Shown here one piece after another: positions 42,015 to 50,168 of a stretch of 52,288 nt of DNA. A model generated the notes under the pieces. It made no database searches. It was not told where the DNA came from and saw nothing but the letters and a program-made list of their open reading frames with translations. Position 1 is the stretch's first letter. Every line of letters starts with the position of its first letter. A program made the position numbers and the translations under genes. The DNA is taken from the NCBI GenBank assembly GCA_963614215.1, contig CAVECB010000009.1, forward strand, positions 1 through 52,288, written 5' to 3'. The DNA comes from CAVAWX01 sp963614215. GTDB lineage: Bacteria > Actinomycetota > Coriobacteriia > Coriobacteriales > QAMH01.

Positions 42015-42402
42015 ACCAAACTCCTTTCACGTGCGACATGCGCCGCTCTGCGGCCTTTTGCTCTACGCCGGCGTGGGCGGAGGCGAAAACCGCGATATGC
42101 GCATGCTGCGGATTTGACGCAAGACTATACGGGATGCGGGCGTGGGAAAATGTGCCGATGCCGTGAATATCCGCGCGTGGAGAGGTGCCAGGCGCCCAAA
42201 GGCGGGGCGGACGAAAGGCACGCTGCGGTGAAATTCGGTTTTTTTTCGCCAGATGCGCACCTACCCCGCGCGATGTGGCAAAGTGCCATGGCGTAAGCGA
42301 CGGGCGCGGCGCAAAGCAGCGGCAAGCCCGCGCCCAAAAACCCATGTTCGGCGCCTGCCCAAGACAGGCAGGCTTGCACCTAGATGGCGGACGGAGGAGA
42401 CG
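42015..42402. promoter_or_regulatory. Divergent 388-base regulatory region, with structured ribD leader
   Basis: No gene is seen between the ech operon (minus) and ribD (plus). ACTATA at 42124-42129 is a TATAGT -10 candidate for ech. On the plus side there is a T8 run at 42239-42246, an 8-base stem GGGCGCGG/CCGCGCCC at about 42302-42335, and a perfect 7-base hairpin GCCTGCC/GGCAGGC at 42353-42373 with loop CAAGACA. The ribD Shine-Dalgarno follows about 20 bases later. GGTGAAATTC (42226-42235) and AGCCCGCG occur, as in FMN riboswitches, but I cannot fit the remaining conserved blocks. Confidence 0.45.
42353..42373 (+). other. Perfect 7-base-pair hairpin just upstream of the ribD ribosome binding site
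   Basis: GCCTGCC and GGCAGGC pair fully around a 7-base loop. It is not followed by a T-run, so it is not an intrinsic terminator as it stands. Its position 20 bases before GGAGGAGA suits control of translation initiation. Confidence 0.6.
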
Positions 42403-43518
42403 GTGGACGAGCGGACTTTCAGCGACGCGCGCTACATGCGCCAAGCCTTGGAGCTTGCCTTGCGCGGGACAGGCCACGTCGCACCCAATCCCTTGGTCGG
42501 CTGTGTACTGGTGAAAGACGGCATCATCGTCGGGCAGGGCTGGCACGCCCGCTACGGCGACAAACACGCCGAGCGCGCCGCCCTCGACGACTGCCTGCAA
42601 AACGGCATCGACCCGGCCGGGGCGACGGCCTACGTCACCCTTACCCCCTGCGCGCACGTGGGCAAGCAACCCCCGTGTACCGATGCGCTTGTGCGGGCGG
42701 GCATCGCCCGCGTCGTCATCGGAAGCGACGACCCTCATGCGCAGGCGGCGGCCAGAAGCGTCGAGTTGCTGCGCGGGGCGCGCATCCGCGTGGACACGGG
42801 CGTGCTAAAAGAGGAATGCGACGCCGTGAACGCCCCCTACTTCCACTTCATCACGACGCACACGCCCTACGTCGTCTTGAAATACGCCATGACACTTGAC
42901 GGGCGCGTGGCATGCCGCACAGGGCTGTCGCGCTGGGTCAGCGGCGAGGAGTCCCGCGCCCACGCGCACGCCACGCGCAACCGCCTGACGGCGATCATGG
43001 CAGGCATCGGCACCGTCATCGCCGACGACCCCCTGCTCACCTGCCGCATCCCGGGCGGGCGCGACCCCATCCGCATCGTCTGCGATTCGCGTTTGCGCAT
43101 CCCGCTGCGCTCGAAGATTGTCCAGACCGCCCGCGATGTGCGCACCATCATCGCGTGCGTCCACGCGGACACGATGACCCGCCTCACCCTCGAATCCGCG
43201 GGCTGCATCGTTGTGGAAGTGCCGGGAGACGGCGAGGGCAAGCTCGACTTGCGCGCGCTCATGGACATGCTCGGCGCGGCCGACATCGATTCCATCTTGC
43301 TGGAGGGCGGCCCAGCTCTTGCGGGGTCCATGCTAGACGCGCGCCTCGTGCACGCGGTGCAGGTCTACATCGCGCCGAAGCTCTTCGGCGGGCAAAAAGC
43401 ACCCGGCCCCATCGGCGGTCTGGGCGCGCGCTCGCCGCAAGAGGCGCTCCAGCTTTGCGACGTGCGCCGCAGCTTCCTTGGCTCGGATCTGCTCGTCGAG
43501 GGAAAGGTGGCCCGCTAG
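42403..43518 (+). CDS. ribD: Bifunctional pyrimidine deaminase/reductase RibD
   Basis: A 371-residue bifunctional enzyme for the second and third steps of riboflavin synthesis. The N-terminal deaminase zinc site is HAERAAL with TPCAHVGKQPPC. The reductase half starts near residue 150 (YVVLKYAMTLDGRVACRTG) and holds DSILLEGGPALAGSML. A GTG at 42403 is chosen because ACGGAGGAGA lies just ahead and the conserved MRQALELAL helix follows; the open frame back to 42253 is untranslated leader. It is adjacent to ribE with no gap. Confidence 0.95.
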   Translation: MDERTFSDARYMRQALELALRGTGHVAPNPLVGCVLVKDGIIVGQGWHARYGDKHAERAALDDCLQNGIDPAGATAYVTLTPCAHVGKQPPCTDALVRAGIARVVIGSDDPHAQAAARSVELLRGARIRVDTGVLKEECDAVNAPYFHFITTHTPYVVLKYAMTLDGRVACRTGLSRWVSGEESRAHAHATRNRLTAIMAGIGTVIADDPLLTCRIPGGRDPIRIVCDSRLRIPLRSKIVQTARDVRTIIACVHADTMTRLTLESAGCIVVEVPGDGEGKLDLRALMDMLGAADIDSILLEGGPALAGSMLDARLVHAVQVYIAPKLFGGQKAPGPIGGLGARSPQEALQLCDVRRSFLGSDLLVEGKVAR

Positions 43519-44202
43519 ATGTTCACCGGCATCGTCGAGGAGACGGGAAAAATCGCCCGCCTTTCCAAGGGCGCGGACGGCGCGCACATTGAAATCGCGG
43601 CCGCGAAGGTCTTGGAGGGCACGCAGGTGGGCGATTCCATCTGCACAAACGGCGTATGCCTGACCGTCGCGACGCTGGGAGCGAGCAGCTTTTGTGCCGA
43701 CATCATGAACGAGACTTTAGACCGCTCGTCGTTTCGCGCCTGCGCCCCAGGCGATGCGGTGAACCTCGAACGCGCCCTCACGCCTGCCTCGCGCATGGGC
43801 GGCCACATCGTCACCGGCCACATCGACGGGCTCGGGCGCATCGAAGGCGTGAAGCACGACGGACAGGCCGTGTGGTTTTCCATCTCCGTAGCGCCTGCGC
43901 TCTCGCGCTACATAGTAGAGAAGGGCTCTGTGGCCCTAGACGGCATGAGCCTCACCGTCGCGCGCGTAGACGAAAACGGTTTTGCCGTCTCGTGCATCCC
44001 GCACACCCTAGAGGCTACGGTTTTGCAACGGCGGCGGGTTGGCGACGCAGTGAATATAGAATGCGACCTGCTCGCGAAATACGTCGAGAAGCTGCTGGGT
44101 GCGCCGCGTGGGGAAAATGCCGCAGACGGTGCGCAAAGCGGGGGCGCTGCCGACGCGCAACCCCTCGATTTTTCGTTTCTCGCAGACAACGGCTTCATCT
44201 AA
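43519..44202 (+). CDS. ribE: Riboflavin synthase alpha subunit
   Basis: A 227-residue synthase that dismutates two 6,7-dimethyl-8-ribityllumazines into riboflavin. It is the usual two-lobed protein, each lobe with a lumazine-binding fold: MFTGIVEETGKIARL begins the first, and GHIVTGHIDGLGRIEGV lies near the second. The last 30 residues extend past the usual end as a Gly/Ala-rich linker before PLDFSFLADNGFI. The ATG starts directly after the ribD stop. Confidence 0.95.
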   Translation: MFTGIVEETGKIARLSKGADGAHIEIAAAKVLEGTQVGDSICTNGVCLTVATLGASSFCADIMNETLDRSSFRACAPGDAVNLERALTPASRMGGHIVTGHIDGLGRIEGVKHDGQAVWFSISVAPALSRYIVEKGSVALDGMSLTVARVDENGFAVSCIPHTLEATVLQRRRVGDAVNIECDLLAKYVEKLLGAPRGENAADGAQSGGAADAQPLDFSFLADNGFI

Positions 44203-44215
44203 AGACGAGGAGAAC

Positions 44216-45427
44216 ATGCACGACATGGACATACCGAACGGATACTGCGACATCCCCGAGATATGCGAGGAGCTGCGCGCGGGGCGCATCATCATGGCCA
44301 TCGACGACCCGGACCGAGAAAACGAGGGTGACCTTATCTGCGCGGCAGAGCACGCCACCTGCGAAAACATCAACTTCATGGCCAGCCGCGGCAAGGGGCT
44401 GGTGTGCATGCCCATGTCGTTTGAGTACGTGAAGAAACTCCAGCTGCCCCAGATGGTCGCGGAAAACACCGACAACCACGAGACGGCCTTCACCGTGTCC
44501 ATCGACCACGTCTCGACCACGACGGGCATCAGCGCGGCGGAGCGCTCCGTCACAGCGATGAAGTGCGTGGACGAGGACGCGAAACCCACCGACTTCAGGC
44601 GCCCGGGGCATATGTTTCCCCTGCTCGCGCGTCCGGGCGGGGTGCTGGAGCGCGACGGGCACACCGAGGCCACCGTCGACCTCTTGCGCATCGCCGGCCT
44701 GAAAGAGGCGGGGCTGTGCTGCGAGATCATGCGCGACGACGGCACCATGATGCGCACGAGCGAGCTGCTCGAGCACGCGAAGAAATGGGGCGTGAAGGTG
44801 GTCTCGATCGCCCAGATCGCGCATTGGCGCAAATGCCACGACAAGCTCGTCTCCTGCGAGGCCTCCCCTGCCCTACCCACGAAGTTCGGCGAGTTTCGTG
44901 CGCACGCCTACGTGAACCGCCTGACCGGCGAGCACCACGTCGCGCTGGTGAAAGGCGAGGTAGGCGACGGGCGCGACGTGCTCGTGCGCGTGCATTCCGA
45001 GTGCCTGACAGGCGATGTGTTCGGCTCGCTGCGCTGCGATTGCGGCGAGCAGCTGGCTGCAGCGATGGCGCAGGTGGCAGAGGAAGGCCGCGGTGTTGTG
45101 CTCTACATGCGCCAGGAGGGCCGCGGCATCGGGCTGGTGAACAAGCTCAAGGCCTACGAGCTGCAAGAGCGCGGCATGGACACGGTCGAGGCCAACGAGG
45201 CGCTGGGCTTTGCCGCCGACGAGCGCGAGTACTACGTCGGGGCGCAGATCTTGGCCGATCTCGGGGTGAAGACCATGCGGCTGCTCACGAACAACCCCGA
45301 CAAGGTCTATCAGCTGAAAGATTTCGGCTTGGAGATCGTCGAGCGCGTGCCCATCCAGATGCCCGCGACCGAGTTTGACCGGGGGTATCTGGAAACCAAG
45401 CGTGAGAAAATGGGGCACATGCTCTAG
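44216..45427 (+). CDS. ribBA: Bifunctional DHBP synthase / GTP cyclohydrolase II
   Basis: A 403-residue fusion that supplies both riboflavin precursors. The N-terminal 3,4-dihydroxy-2-butanone-4-phosphate synthase has DDPDRENEGDL and RPGHMFPLLARPGGVLERDGH. The C-terminal GTP cyclohydrolase II has the zinc site SECLTGDVFGSLRCDCGEQL and RQEGRGIGLVNKLKAYELQ. GACGAGGAGAAC precedes the ATG at 44216. The next gene follows after 77 bases. Confidence 0.97.
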   Translation: MHDMDIPNGYCDIPEICEELRAGRIIMAIDDPDRENEGDLICAAEHATCENINFMASRGKGLVCMPMSFEYVKKLQLPQMVAENTDNHETAFTVSIDHVSTTTGISAAERSVTAMKCVDEDAKPTDFRRPGHMFPLLARPGGVLERDGHTEATVDLLRIAGLKEAGLCCEIMRDDGTMMRTSELLEHAKKWGVKVVSIAQIAHWRKCHDKLVSCEASPALPTKFGEFRAHAYVNRLTGEHHVALVKGEVGDGRDVLVRVHSECLTGDVFGSLRCDCGEQLAAAMAQVAEEGRGVVLYMRQEGRGIGLVNKLKAYELQERGMDTVEANEALGFAADEREYYVGAQILADLGVKTMRLLTNNPDKVYQLKDFGLEIVERVPIQMPATEFDRGYLETKREKMGHML

Positions 45428-45504
45428 GGCGGGTAGCGCCAATCGAACCGATACAATGGACGGCGCAACAAGACATGAGAAACGGACAGGAAAGAAGGCA
45501 CGGC

Positions 45505-45975
45505 ATGACAGTCTACGAAGGCGACCTCTATAGCACGGGCGACATACGCGTCGGTATCGCCTGCAGCCGCTTCAACGAGTTCATCACGGGCAAGCTGCTG
45601 GAGGGCTGCCTCGACGGGCTGCGCCGGCGCGACGTGGCTGAAAAAAGCGTGGACGTGGCTTGGGTGCCCGGTGCCTTCGAGTTGCCCCTCGTGGCAAAGA
45701 AAATGGCAGATTCGGGGCGCTACGACGCCGTCATCGCGCTCGGCAGCGTGATACGCGGGGCGACGAGCCACTACGAGGCCGTCGTTAACGAGACGAGCAA
45801 GGGCATCGCGGCCGCGTCGCTGGAAAGCGGCGTGCCCGTCATGTTTGGCGTGCTCACCACGGAAAACATCGAGCAGGCCGTCGAGCGCGCCGGCTCGAAG
45901 GCGGGCAACAAGGGCGCCGAGTGCGCACAGGGCGCCATCGAGATGGTGAACCTGCTGCGCAAGATGGAGGCGTGA
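45505..45975 (+). CDS. ribH: 6,7-dimethyl-8-ribityllumazine synthase
   Basis: A 156-residue lumazine synthase. RVGIACSRFNEFITGKLLEG, WVPGAFELPL, ALGSVIRGATSHYEAV and GVLTTENIEQAVERAG are all diagnostic. It condenses the RibD/phosphatase product with DHBP. The ATG at 45505 is chosen over one at 45475 because AGAAGG lies at a good distance and the homology starts there. A TACAAT hexamer in the 77-base gap could be a secondary promoter. Confidence 0.96.
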   Translation: MTVYEGDLYSTGDIRVGIACSRFNEFITGKLLEGCLDGLRRRDVAEKSVDVAWVPGAFELPLVAKKMADSGRYDAVIALGSVIRGATSHYEAVVNETSKGIAAASLESGVPVMFGVLTTENIEQAVERAGSKAGNKGAECAQGAIEMVNLLRKMEA

Positions 45976-45982
45976 GGGCCTT

Positions 45983-46756
45983 ATGGCCGCAGGTAAAAAC
46001 GAGACAGATGTCGAAGGGGCGTGTGGGCGCGAGGGGGCGTGCGCGGCCGATGCGCGCGGGCGTCTGAAGCTGCTCTTCGATTTTGACGGCACTCTGCACA
46101 AGACCGACGAGATCTACGTCCCCGCGTTTCGCGAGGGGCTGGAGTGGCTGCGCGAGCAAGGCCAAGACGTGCCCGACGCGCCGGCCGATGCGCGCGAGAT
46201 AGGGTACTGGCTGGGGTATTCCACCGTCGAGATGTGGAACAACTTCGCCCCCGAGCTGCCGAAAGAGTGGCAGAAGAAGGCTGCGGGCGTGGTGGGTGCT
46301 GGCATGCGGCGGCGCGCGCGGGAAGGCGGCGCAAAGCTCTACCCTGGCATCCCCGAGGCGCTCGATTTTTTCTGCGCGCAAGGCTATGTGCCGGTGTTTC
46401 TTTCCAACTGCCACCACGACTACATGGAGCTTTTCCGCGAGCTGCTGGGTCTCGACCGTTGGTTTTCGCACTACTTTTGCGCCGAGGACTACGGTTGGAA
46501 GGCAAAGAGCCTGGTCTTTTCCGAAGAGGCTGCGCCGGCACTTGCCGATCCCGCAAAAAGCCTGCACGAGCAGTTCATCATGGTAGGCGATCGCTTCCAC
46601 GACTTGGGCGTCGCCACGGACAACGGCCTGCTGTCTGTTGGGTGCGCCTATGGGTTTGGCAAGGCGCAAGAACTCGAGCCTGCCACCATCGTCATCGACG
46701 ACGCCCGCGAGCTGCCGGATGCCGTGGACAGGCTTGTAGTACAGCTACAGGGCTGA
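45983..46756 (+). CDS. HAD-family phosphatase
   Basis: A 257-residue HAD-superfamily hydrolase. Motif I is LLFDFDGTL, motif II is the VFLSN strand, the motif III Lys is in GWKAKS, and motif IV is MVGDRFHD. A hydrophilic leader of ~26 residues comes first. It begins seven bases after ribH. Riboflavin synthesis needs a phosphatase for 5-amino-6-ribitylamino-uracil phosphate, and HAD proteins do this in E. coli and Bacillus, so this gene is a good candidate. The assignment rests on context; the substrate is unproven. Confidence 0.85.
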   Translation: MAAGKNETDVEGACGREGACAADARGRLKLLFDFDGTLHKTDEIYVPAFREGLEWLREQGQDVPDAPADAREIGYWLGYSTVEMWNNFAPELPKEWQKKAAGVVGAGMRRRAREGGAKLYPGIPEALDFFCAQGYVPVFLSNCHHDYMELFRELLGLDRWFSHYFCAEDYGWKAKSLVFSEEAAPALADPAKSLHEQFIMVGDRFHDLGVATDNGLLSVGCAYGFGKAQELEPATIVIDDARELPDAVDRLVVQLQG

Positions 46757-46758
46757 AA

Positions 46759-46813
46759 AGACGCCAAGCGGCGCCAAGACCGTGAAAAGGCGCGGGCGAC
46801 CTTTGCGGCGTCT
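46759..46813. terminator. Nested inverted repeat between convergent genes
   Basis: AGACGCC at 46759-46765 pairs with GGCGTCT at 46807-46813. Inside them GCGCC (46771) pairs with GGCGC (46789). The HAD gene and the TQV-repeat gene converge here, so a bidirectional terminator is plausible. The T-runs are weak. Confidence 0.3.
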
Positions 46814-47663
46814 ACTTCTTGTTTCCGAGGCCGTTGATGAAATCCTGAATTGGCTTGGCGATGCGCGAGAGAATTTCCTCTTTGGGCACGCCCGTCTGCT
46901 GTACGGCGTAGTCGAGCGCAAATATGGCCGCCGCGCCGAGGATGACGAGGACGACCAGCACGGTGATGAAGGCCACGAGGCACCCGTGGCCTTTTTTCTT
47001 GGGCGCGGGCTGCGCGTAGACGGGCTGCGCATACTCGGGCTGGGGGGCGTAGGCGGCTTGGTCCCACTGTCGATCCTGGCGCGGCGCCTCCTGCGCAAAG
47101 GAGCCGGCGGCAAAGCGCGCGCCTGTCCGCGCGTCTTTTTGGTTGCGGCGGCGGCGCTCGGCGATCAGCTCGGCGGGCATCACCGAGGTGGCCGATGGGC
47201 TGCTATAGGCCGCGCCGCGCGGCTCGAAGGCCGCATCGGGCATCATCTGGGGGTTCACGGCCTGTTCAGGGATGTAGCCGTGCGGAGAAAACGCCGCATC
47301 CGCCGTGGGCGCGAAGGCCTGCGTCTTGTCGGCGCCGAGCACTTGGGTCGCATCGGCGCCGAGCACCTGCGTCTGCCCCGCACCCGACATCTGCCCTCCG
47401 CCCGCACCCGGGCGCAGCACCTGCGTTTCACCACCACCCGGGCGTAGCACCTGCGTCTCGTTGCCCCCCGGGGAGATGACCTGCGTGGCACCGGGGTTTG
47501 CCTTCGCACTTTTGCTGCGCGCGCCGAGCATGGCTGTCTCCTCGGGCGACAAAGACGACACGCTCACGAAGGTGGCATCGGCGTCCACCACGTCTGTACC
47601 GCCCTTTTCACCATGCGAAAAAACTGTCGTCTTGCCGGGGTCGTTGAAGCGCTTGTCTCCCAT
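46812..47663 (-). CDS. Membrane protein with TQV repeats, unknown function
   Basis: A 283-residue protein I do not recognise. Residues ~1-205 are hydrophilic and low complexity. Six T-Q sites recur in a short span (ATQVISPGG, ETQVLRPGG twice, QTQVLGAD, ATQVLGAD, KTQAF). One membrane helix follows near residue 230 (CLVAFITVLVVLVILGAAAIFALDYAV), with a short tail containing IAKPIQDFINGLG. The helix orientation is likely N-terminus in the cytoplasm. In Actinobacteria TQ motifs in disordered regions can be Ser/Thr-kinase sites that dock FHA domains, a possibility here. The DNA has matching repeats around 47330-47495. Confidence 0.65.
   Translation of the reverse strand: MGDKRFNDPGKTTVFSHGEKGGTDVVDADATFVSVSSLSPEETAMLGARSKSAKANPGATQVISPGGNETQVLRPGGGETQVLRPGAGGGQMSGAGQTQVLGADATQVLGADKTQAFAPTADAAFSPHGYIPEQAVNPQMMPDAAFEPRGAAYSSPSATSVMPAELIAERRRRNQKDARTGARFAAGSFAQEAPRQDRQWDQAAYAPQPEYAQPVYAQPAPKKKGHGCLVAFITVLVVLVILGAAAIFALDYAVQQTGVPKEEILSRIAKPIQDFINGLGNKK
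47330..47495 (-). repeat. Short imperfect tandem repeats in the TQV gene
   Basis: Related units of about 30 bases, each containing CACCTGCGT or CTTGGGTC, encode the TQV segments of the membrane protein. The units differ at wobble positions, so they are not a recent expansion. Confidence 0.6.
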
Positions 47664-47723
47664 ATCGTCTCGATTCTCCTTCTCGCTGAGCGCCGTTCAC
47701 ATTTTTGCTGCAGCCGCAGTACT

Positions 47724-49163
47724 TTATGCGTGCAGCAAAAACGCCTCGTATCCGCAGCGCGCCTCGTAGATATCAGCCTTGCTCGTGACCTCCCAAGGCG
47801 CGTGCATGGACAGCACGGGCACGCCCGAGTCGATGACGTCCATGTCGTACTTCGCGGGGATGTAGGCGATGGTCCCGCCGCCGCCCGCGTCGACTTTGCC
47901 CAGCTCGGCGGTCTGCCACGCGACGTCGGCCTCATTCATCACCGCGCGCACCCGCGCCATGTACTCGGCGCTCGCATCGTTGCTGCCCGATTTGCCGCGC
48001 GCGCCCGTATATTTGTTGAACACGAGGCCGCGCCCCAGATAGGCGCAGTTCTTCGCCTCGAAGACGTTTGCATACGCCGGGTCAAAGCCAGCCGACACGT
48101 CCGAGGAGAGCATGCGCGAGTTGCACAGCATGCGGCGCAGCGCAAGCGGGTCGGTGACCCCTGCCAGCTGCAAGATTTCGGCCATGGTGTTTTCGAAGAA
48201 GTTGGAGTGCATGCCCGTTGCGCCCACCGAGCCAATCTCTTCTTTGTCCACGAGCAGCGTGACCGCGCAGCGCTCGGGGTCGTCGATGGAGAGCTGCGCG
48301 TCGAGGCTCGTATAGGCGCACACGCGGTCGTCTTGGCCGTATCCCAGCACCATCGAGCGATCAAACCCAAGGTCGCGCGCGCGTCCGGCGGGCACCACCT
48401 CAATCTCGGCGGACACAAAATCCTCTTCCTCGATGTCGTAGATGCTTTCGAGTATCTTCAAGATGAAAGCGGCCACGGGGCTTTTTGCCGCGATTTTCTC
48501 CCAGTCCGGCGCGTCGTCTGCCGGCTCGAAACTGCCCGCGTCGGCGCCTTCAATGATGAGCGGCCGGCTGCCTATGAGCACATCGAGCGCCTCGCCTTCC
48601 ACCACCTTCGCGCCTTCCTTTTTCATCTGCTCGGCGCCCAGGTGTGGCAGAAGATCGGTGATGCAAAAGACCGGGTCGCCGGCGTCTTCGCCCACGACGA
48701 CGGGCACGGTGGTGCCGTCGGTTTTCGCAATCACACCGTGCAGGGCAAGCGGCATAGTCACCCACTGGTACTTCTTGATGCCGCCGTAGTAGTGCGTGTC
48801 GAAAAAGGCGAAGTCGCCGCCTTCGTAGAGGGGGTTTTGCTTCAGATCCAGGCGCGGCGAGTCGATGTGCGCGCCGAGTATGTTCAAGCCATCTTCAAGC
48901 GGGCGGCTGCCCACGTGCACGAGGGCGAGCGCCTTGCCGTGCGTGGCCGCCCAGACCTTCGAACCGGCAGACAGCGGTTTGCCCGAGCGCCGCGCCTCCT
49001 CCAAGGAGACGTAGCCGGCTGCCTGCGCGCGCGCGATGGCCGCCGCGACGCACTCGCGCTCGGTCTTGTTCTCGCTGATGAAGTCTATGTACTCGTGCCC
49101 CAGGCGCTCGAGCTGCGAGACGTCCGCATCGCTGTACTCTTTCCAGGCGTTCTTGCGTTCCAT
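47724..49163 (-). CDS. M18-family aspartyl aminopeptidase
   Basis: A 479-residue metallo-aminopeptidase. Metal-site stretches typical of family M18 are present: LGAHIDSPRLDLKQNPLYE, LVDKEEIGSVGATGMHSNF, LSSDVSAGFDP and the C-terminal LSMHAPWEVTSKADIYEARCGYEAFL. It removes N-terminal acidic residues from peptides in the cytosol. The ATG at 49163 is preferred to 49280 because GAGGTGAAA lies upstream and the conserved MERKNAWKEYSD segment begins there. It is divergent from thiD. Confidence 0.88.
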   Translation of the reverse strand: MERKNAWKEYSDADVSQLERLGHEYIDFISENKTERECVAAAIARAQAAGYVSLEEARRSGKPLSAGSKVWAATHGKALALVHVGSRPLEDGLNILGAHIDSPRLDLKQNPLYEGGDFAFFDTHYYGGIKKYQWVTMPLALHGVIAKTDGTTVPVVVGEDAGDPVFCITDLLPHLGAEQMKKEGAKVVEGEALDVLIGSRPLIIEGADAGSFEPADDAPDWEKIAAKSPVAAFILKILESIYDIEEEDFVSAEIEVVPAGRARDLGFDRSMVLGYGQDDRVCAYTSLDAQLSIDDPERCAVTLLVDKEEIGSVGATGMHSNFFENTMAEILQLAGVTDPLALRRMLCNSRMLSSDVSAGFDPAYANVFEAKNCAYLGRGLVFNKYTGARGKSGSNDASAEYMARVRAVMNEADVAWQTAELGKVDAGGGGTIAYIPAKYDMDVIDSGVPVLSMHAPWEVTSKADIYEARCGYEAFLLHA

Positions 49164-49331
49164 CGGCTGTTTCACCTCGGCGTATTCGAAGTCCGTTTTC
49201 CGTTCACGATAAATGAATCCGTGCGCCCACATGATGCACCACGCCCACATGTCACGCAACATCCACACGCCGTGCGCCATCGGGTATGATGGAGGGCAGG
49301 CATTTTCGCGAAAAGAGGAAAGGCGGCCACG

Positions 49332-50168
49332 GTGAAATCGGTCTTGAGCATAGCCGCATCAGACAGCGGCGGCGGAGCGGGCATACAGGCAGACATCAAG
49401 ACCATCGAGGCACACGGCTTGTTCGCCCAAACGGCTCTCACCGCCATCACCGCGCAAAACACCACGGGCGTGACGGCCATGGCAAGCGTCGGGGCAGGGC
49501 TTGTGGAAAAGCAGCTCGACGCCGTGTTTTCCGACATCTTCCCCGCCGCGGTGAAGGTGGGCGCGTGCGGGTGCGCGGTCAACGTGCGCACTGTCGCCAA
49601 GACGCTCAAACGCCGCGGCGCGCTGCATGTCGTGGTCGACCCCGTCATGGTGGCCACGAGCGGCAGCACTTTAAGCGACGACGAGACGGTCGCTGCGATT
49701 CGCTCCCACCTCCTGCCCGTGGCAGAGCTGGTCACCCCAAACCTGCCCGAGGCCGAAAAGCTGCTTGGGCGCCCCATCAACAGCGAGCCAGAGCAGGAGT
49801 CTGCCGCCGTCGAGCTGCTGGGACTGGGGGCGCGCTGGGCGCTCGTGAAAGGCGGGCATCGCCGCGCATCAGCAAACGACGTGCTCGCAGGGCCGGGCGG
49901 TGCCATATTTTGGTTTCGCACCCCGCATATCGAGACGCACGACGCGCACGGCACGGGCTGCACACTCTCGTCTGCCATCGCCTGTTGGCTGGCCGAGGGG
50001 CGGGCGGTTTACCGGGCGGCGCGGCTCGCGAAAGACTACGTGACGGGTGCTCTGCTTGCCGCCCCCGGTCTTGGCGCGGGAGCAGGTCCTATCGGCCACA
50101 TGTGGCCGCACAAGGCCAGTATCGAGGCCTACAGAAAGGCCGCCGCCGAGGAAGGGTGGCGCGAGTGA
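49332..50168 (+). CDS. thiD: Hydroxymethylpyrimidine/phosphomethylpyrimidine kinase
   Basis: A 278-residue ribokinase-fold enzyme for thiamine synthesis or salvage. The substrate stretch SIAASDSGGGAGIQADIKTIE, the DPVMVATSGS loop and the catalytic HGTGCTLSSAIA motif are intact. A GTG start at 49332 has AGAGGAAAGG ahead. A TATGAT hexamer at 49285-49290 could be its -10. Its stop overlaps murB by four bases. No other thi genes occur in the window, so it may be a salvage enzyme. Confidence 0.95.
   Translation: MKSVLSIAASDSGGGAGIQADIKTIEAHGLFAQTALTAITAQNTTGVTAMASVGAGLVEKQLDAVFSDIFPAAVKVGACGCAVNVRTVAKTLKRRGALHVVVDPVMVATSGSTLSDDETVAAIRSHLLPVAELVTPNLPEAEKLLGRPINSEPEQESAAVELLGLGARWALVKGGHRRASANDVLAGPGGAIFWFRTPHIETHDAHGTGCTLSSAIACWLAEGRAVYRAARLAKDYVTGALLAAPGLGAGAGPIGHMWPHKASIEAYRKAAAEEGWRE

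Noticed and set aside
42226..42335. FMN riboswitch upstream of ribD
   Set aside because: Only GGTGAAATTC and AGCCCGCG fragments occur; the other conserved blocks and the closing stem are not seen in the right order.
42253..42402. N-terminal 50-codon extension of RibD
   Set aside because: Overlaps the structured leader, Arg-rich and non-conserved; GGAGGAGA precedes the GTG at 42403.
49286..50164. N-terminal 293-codon extension of MurB
   Set aside because: It is a shadow frame of thiD; MurB homology starts at the GTG at 50165.
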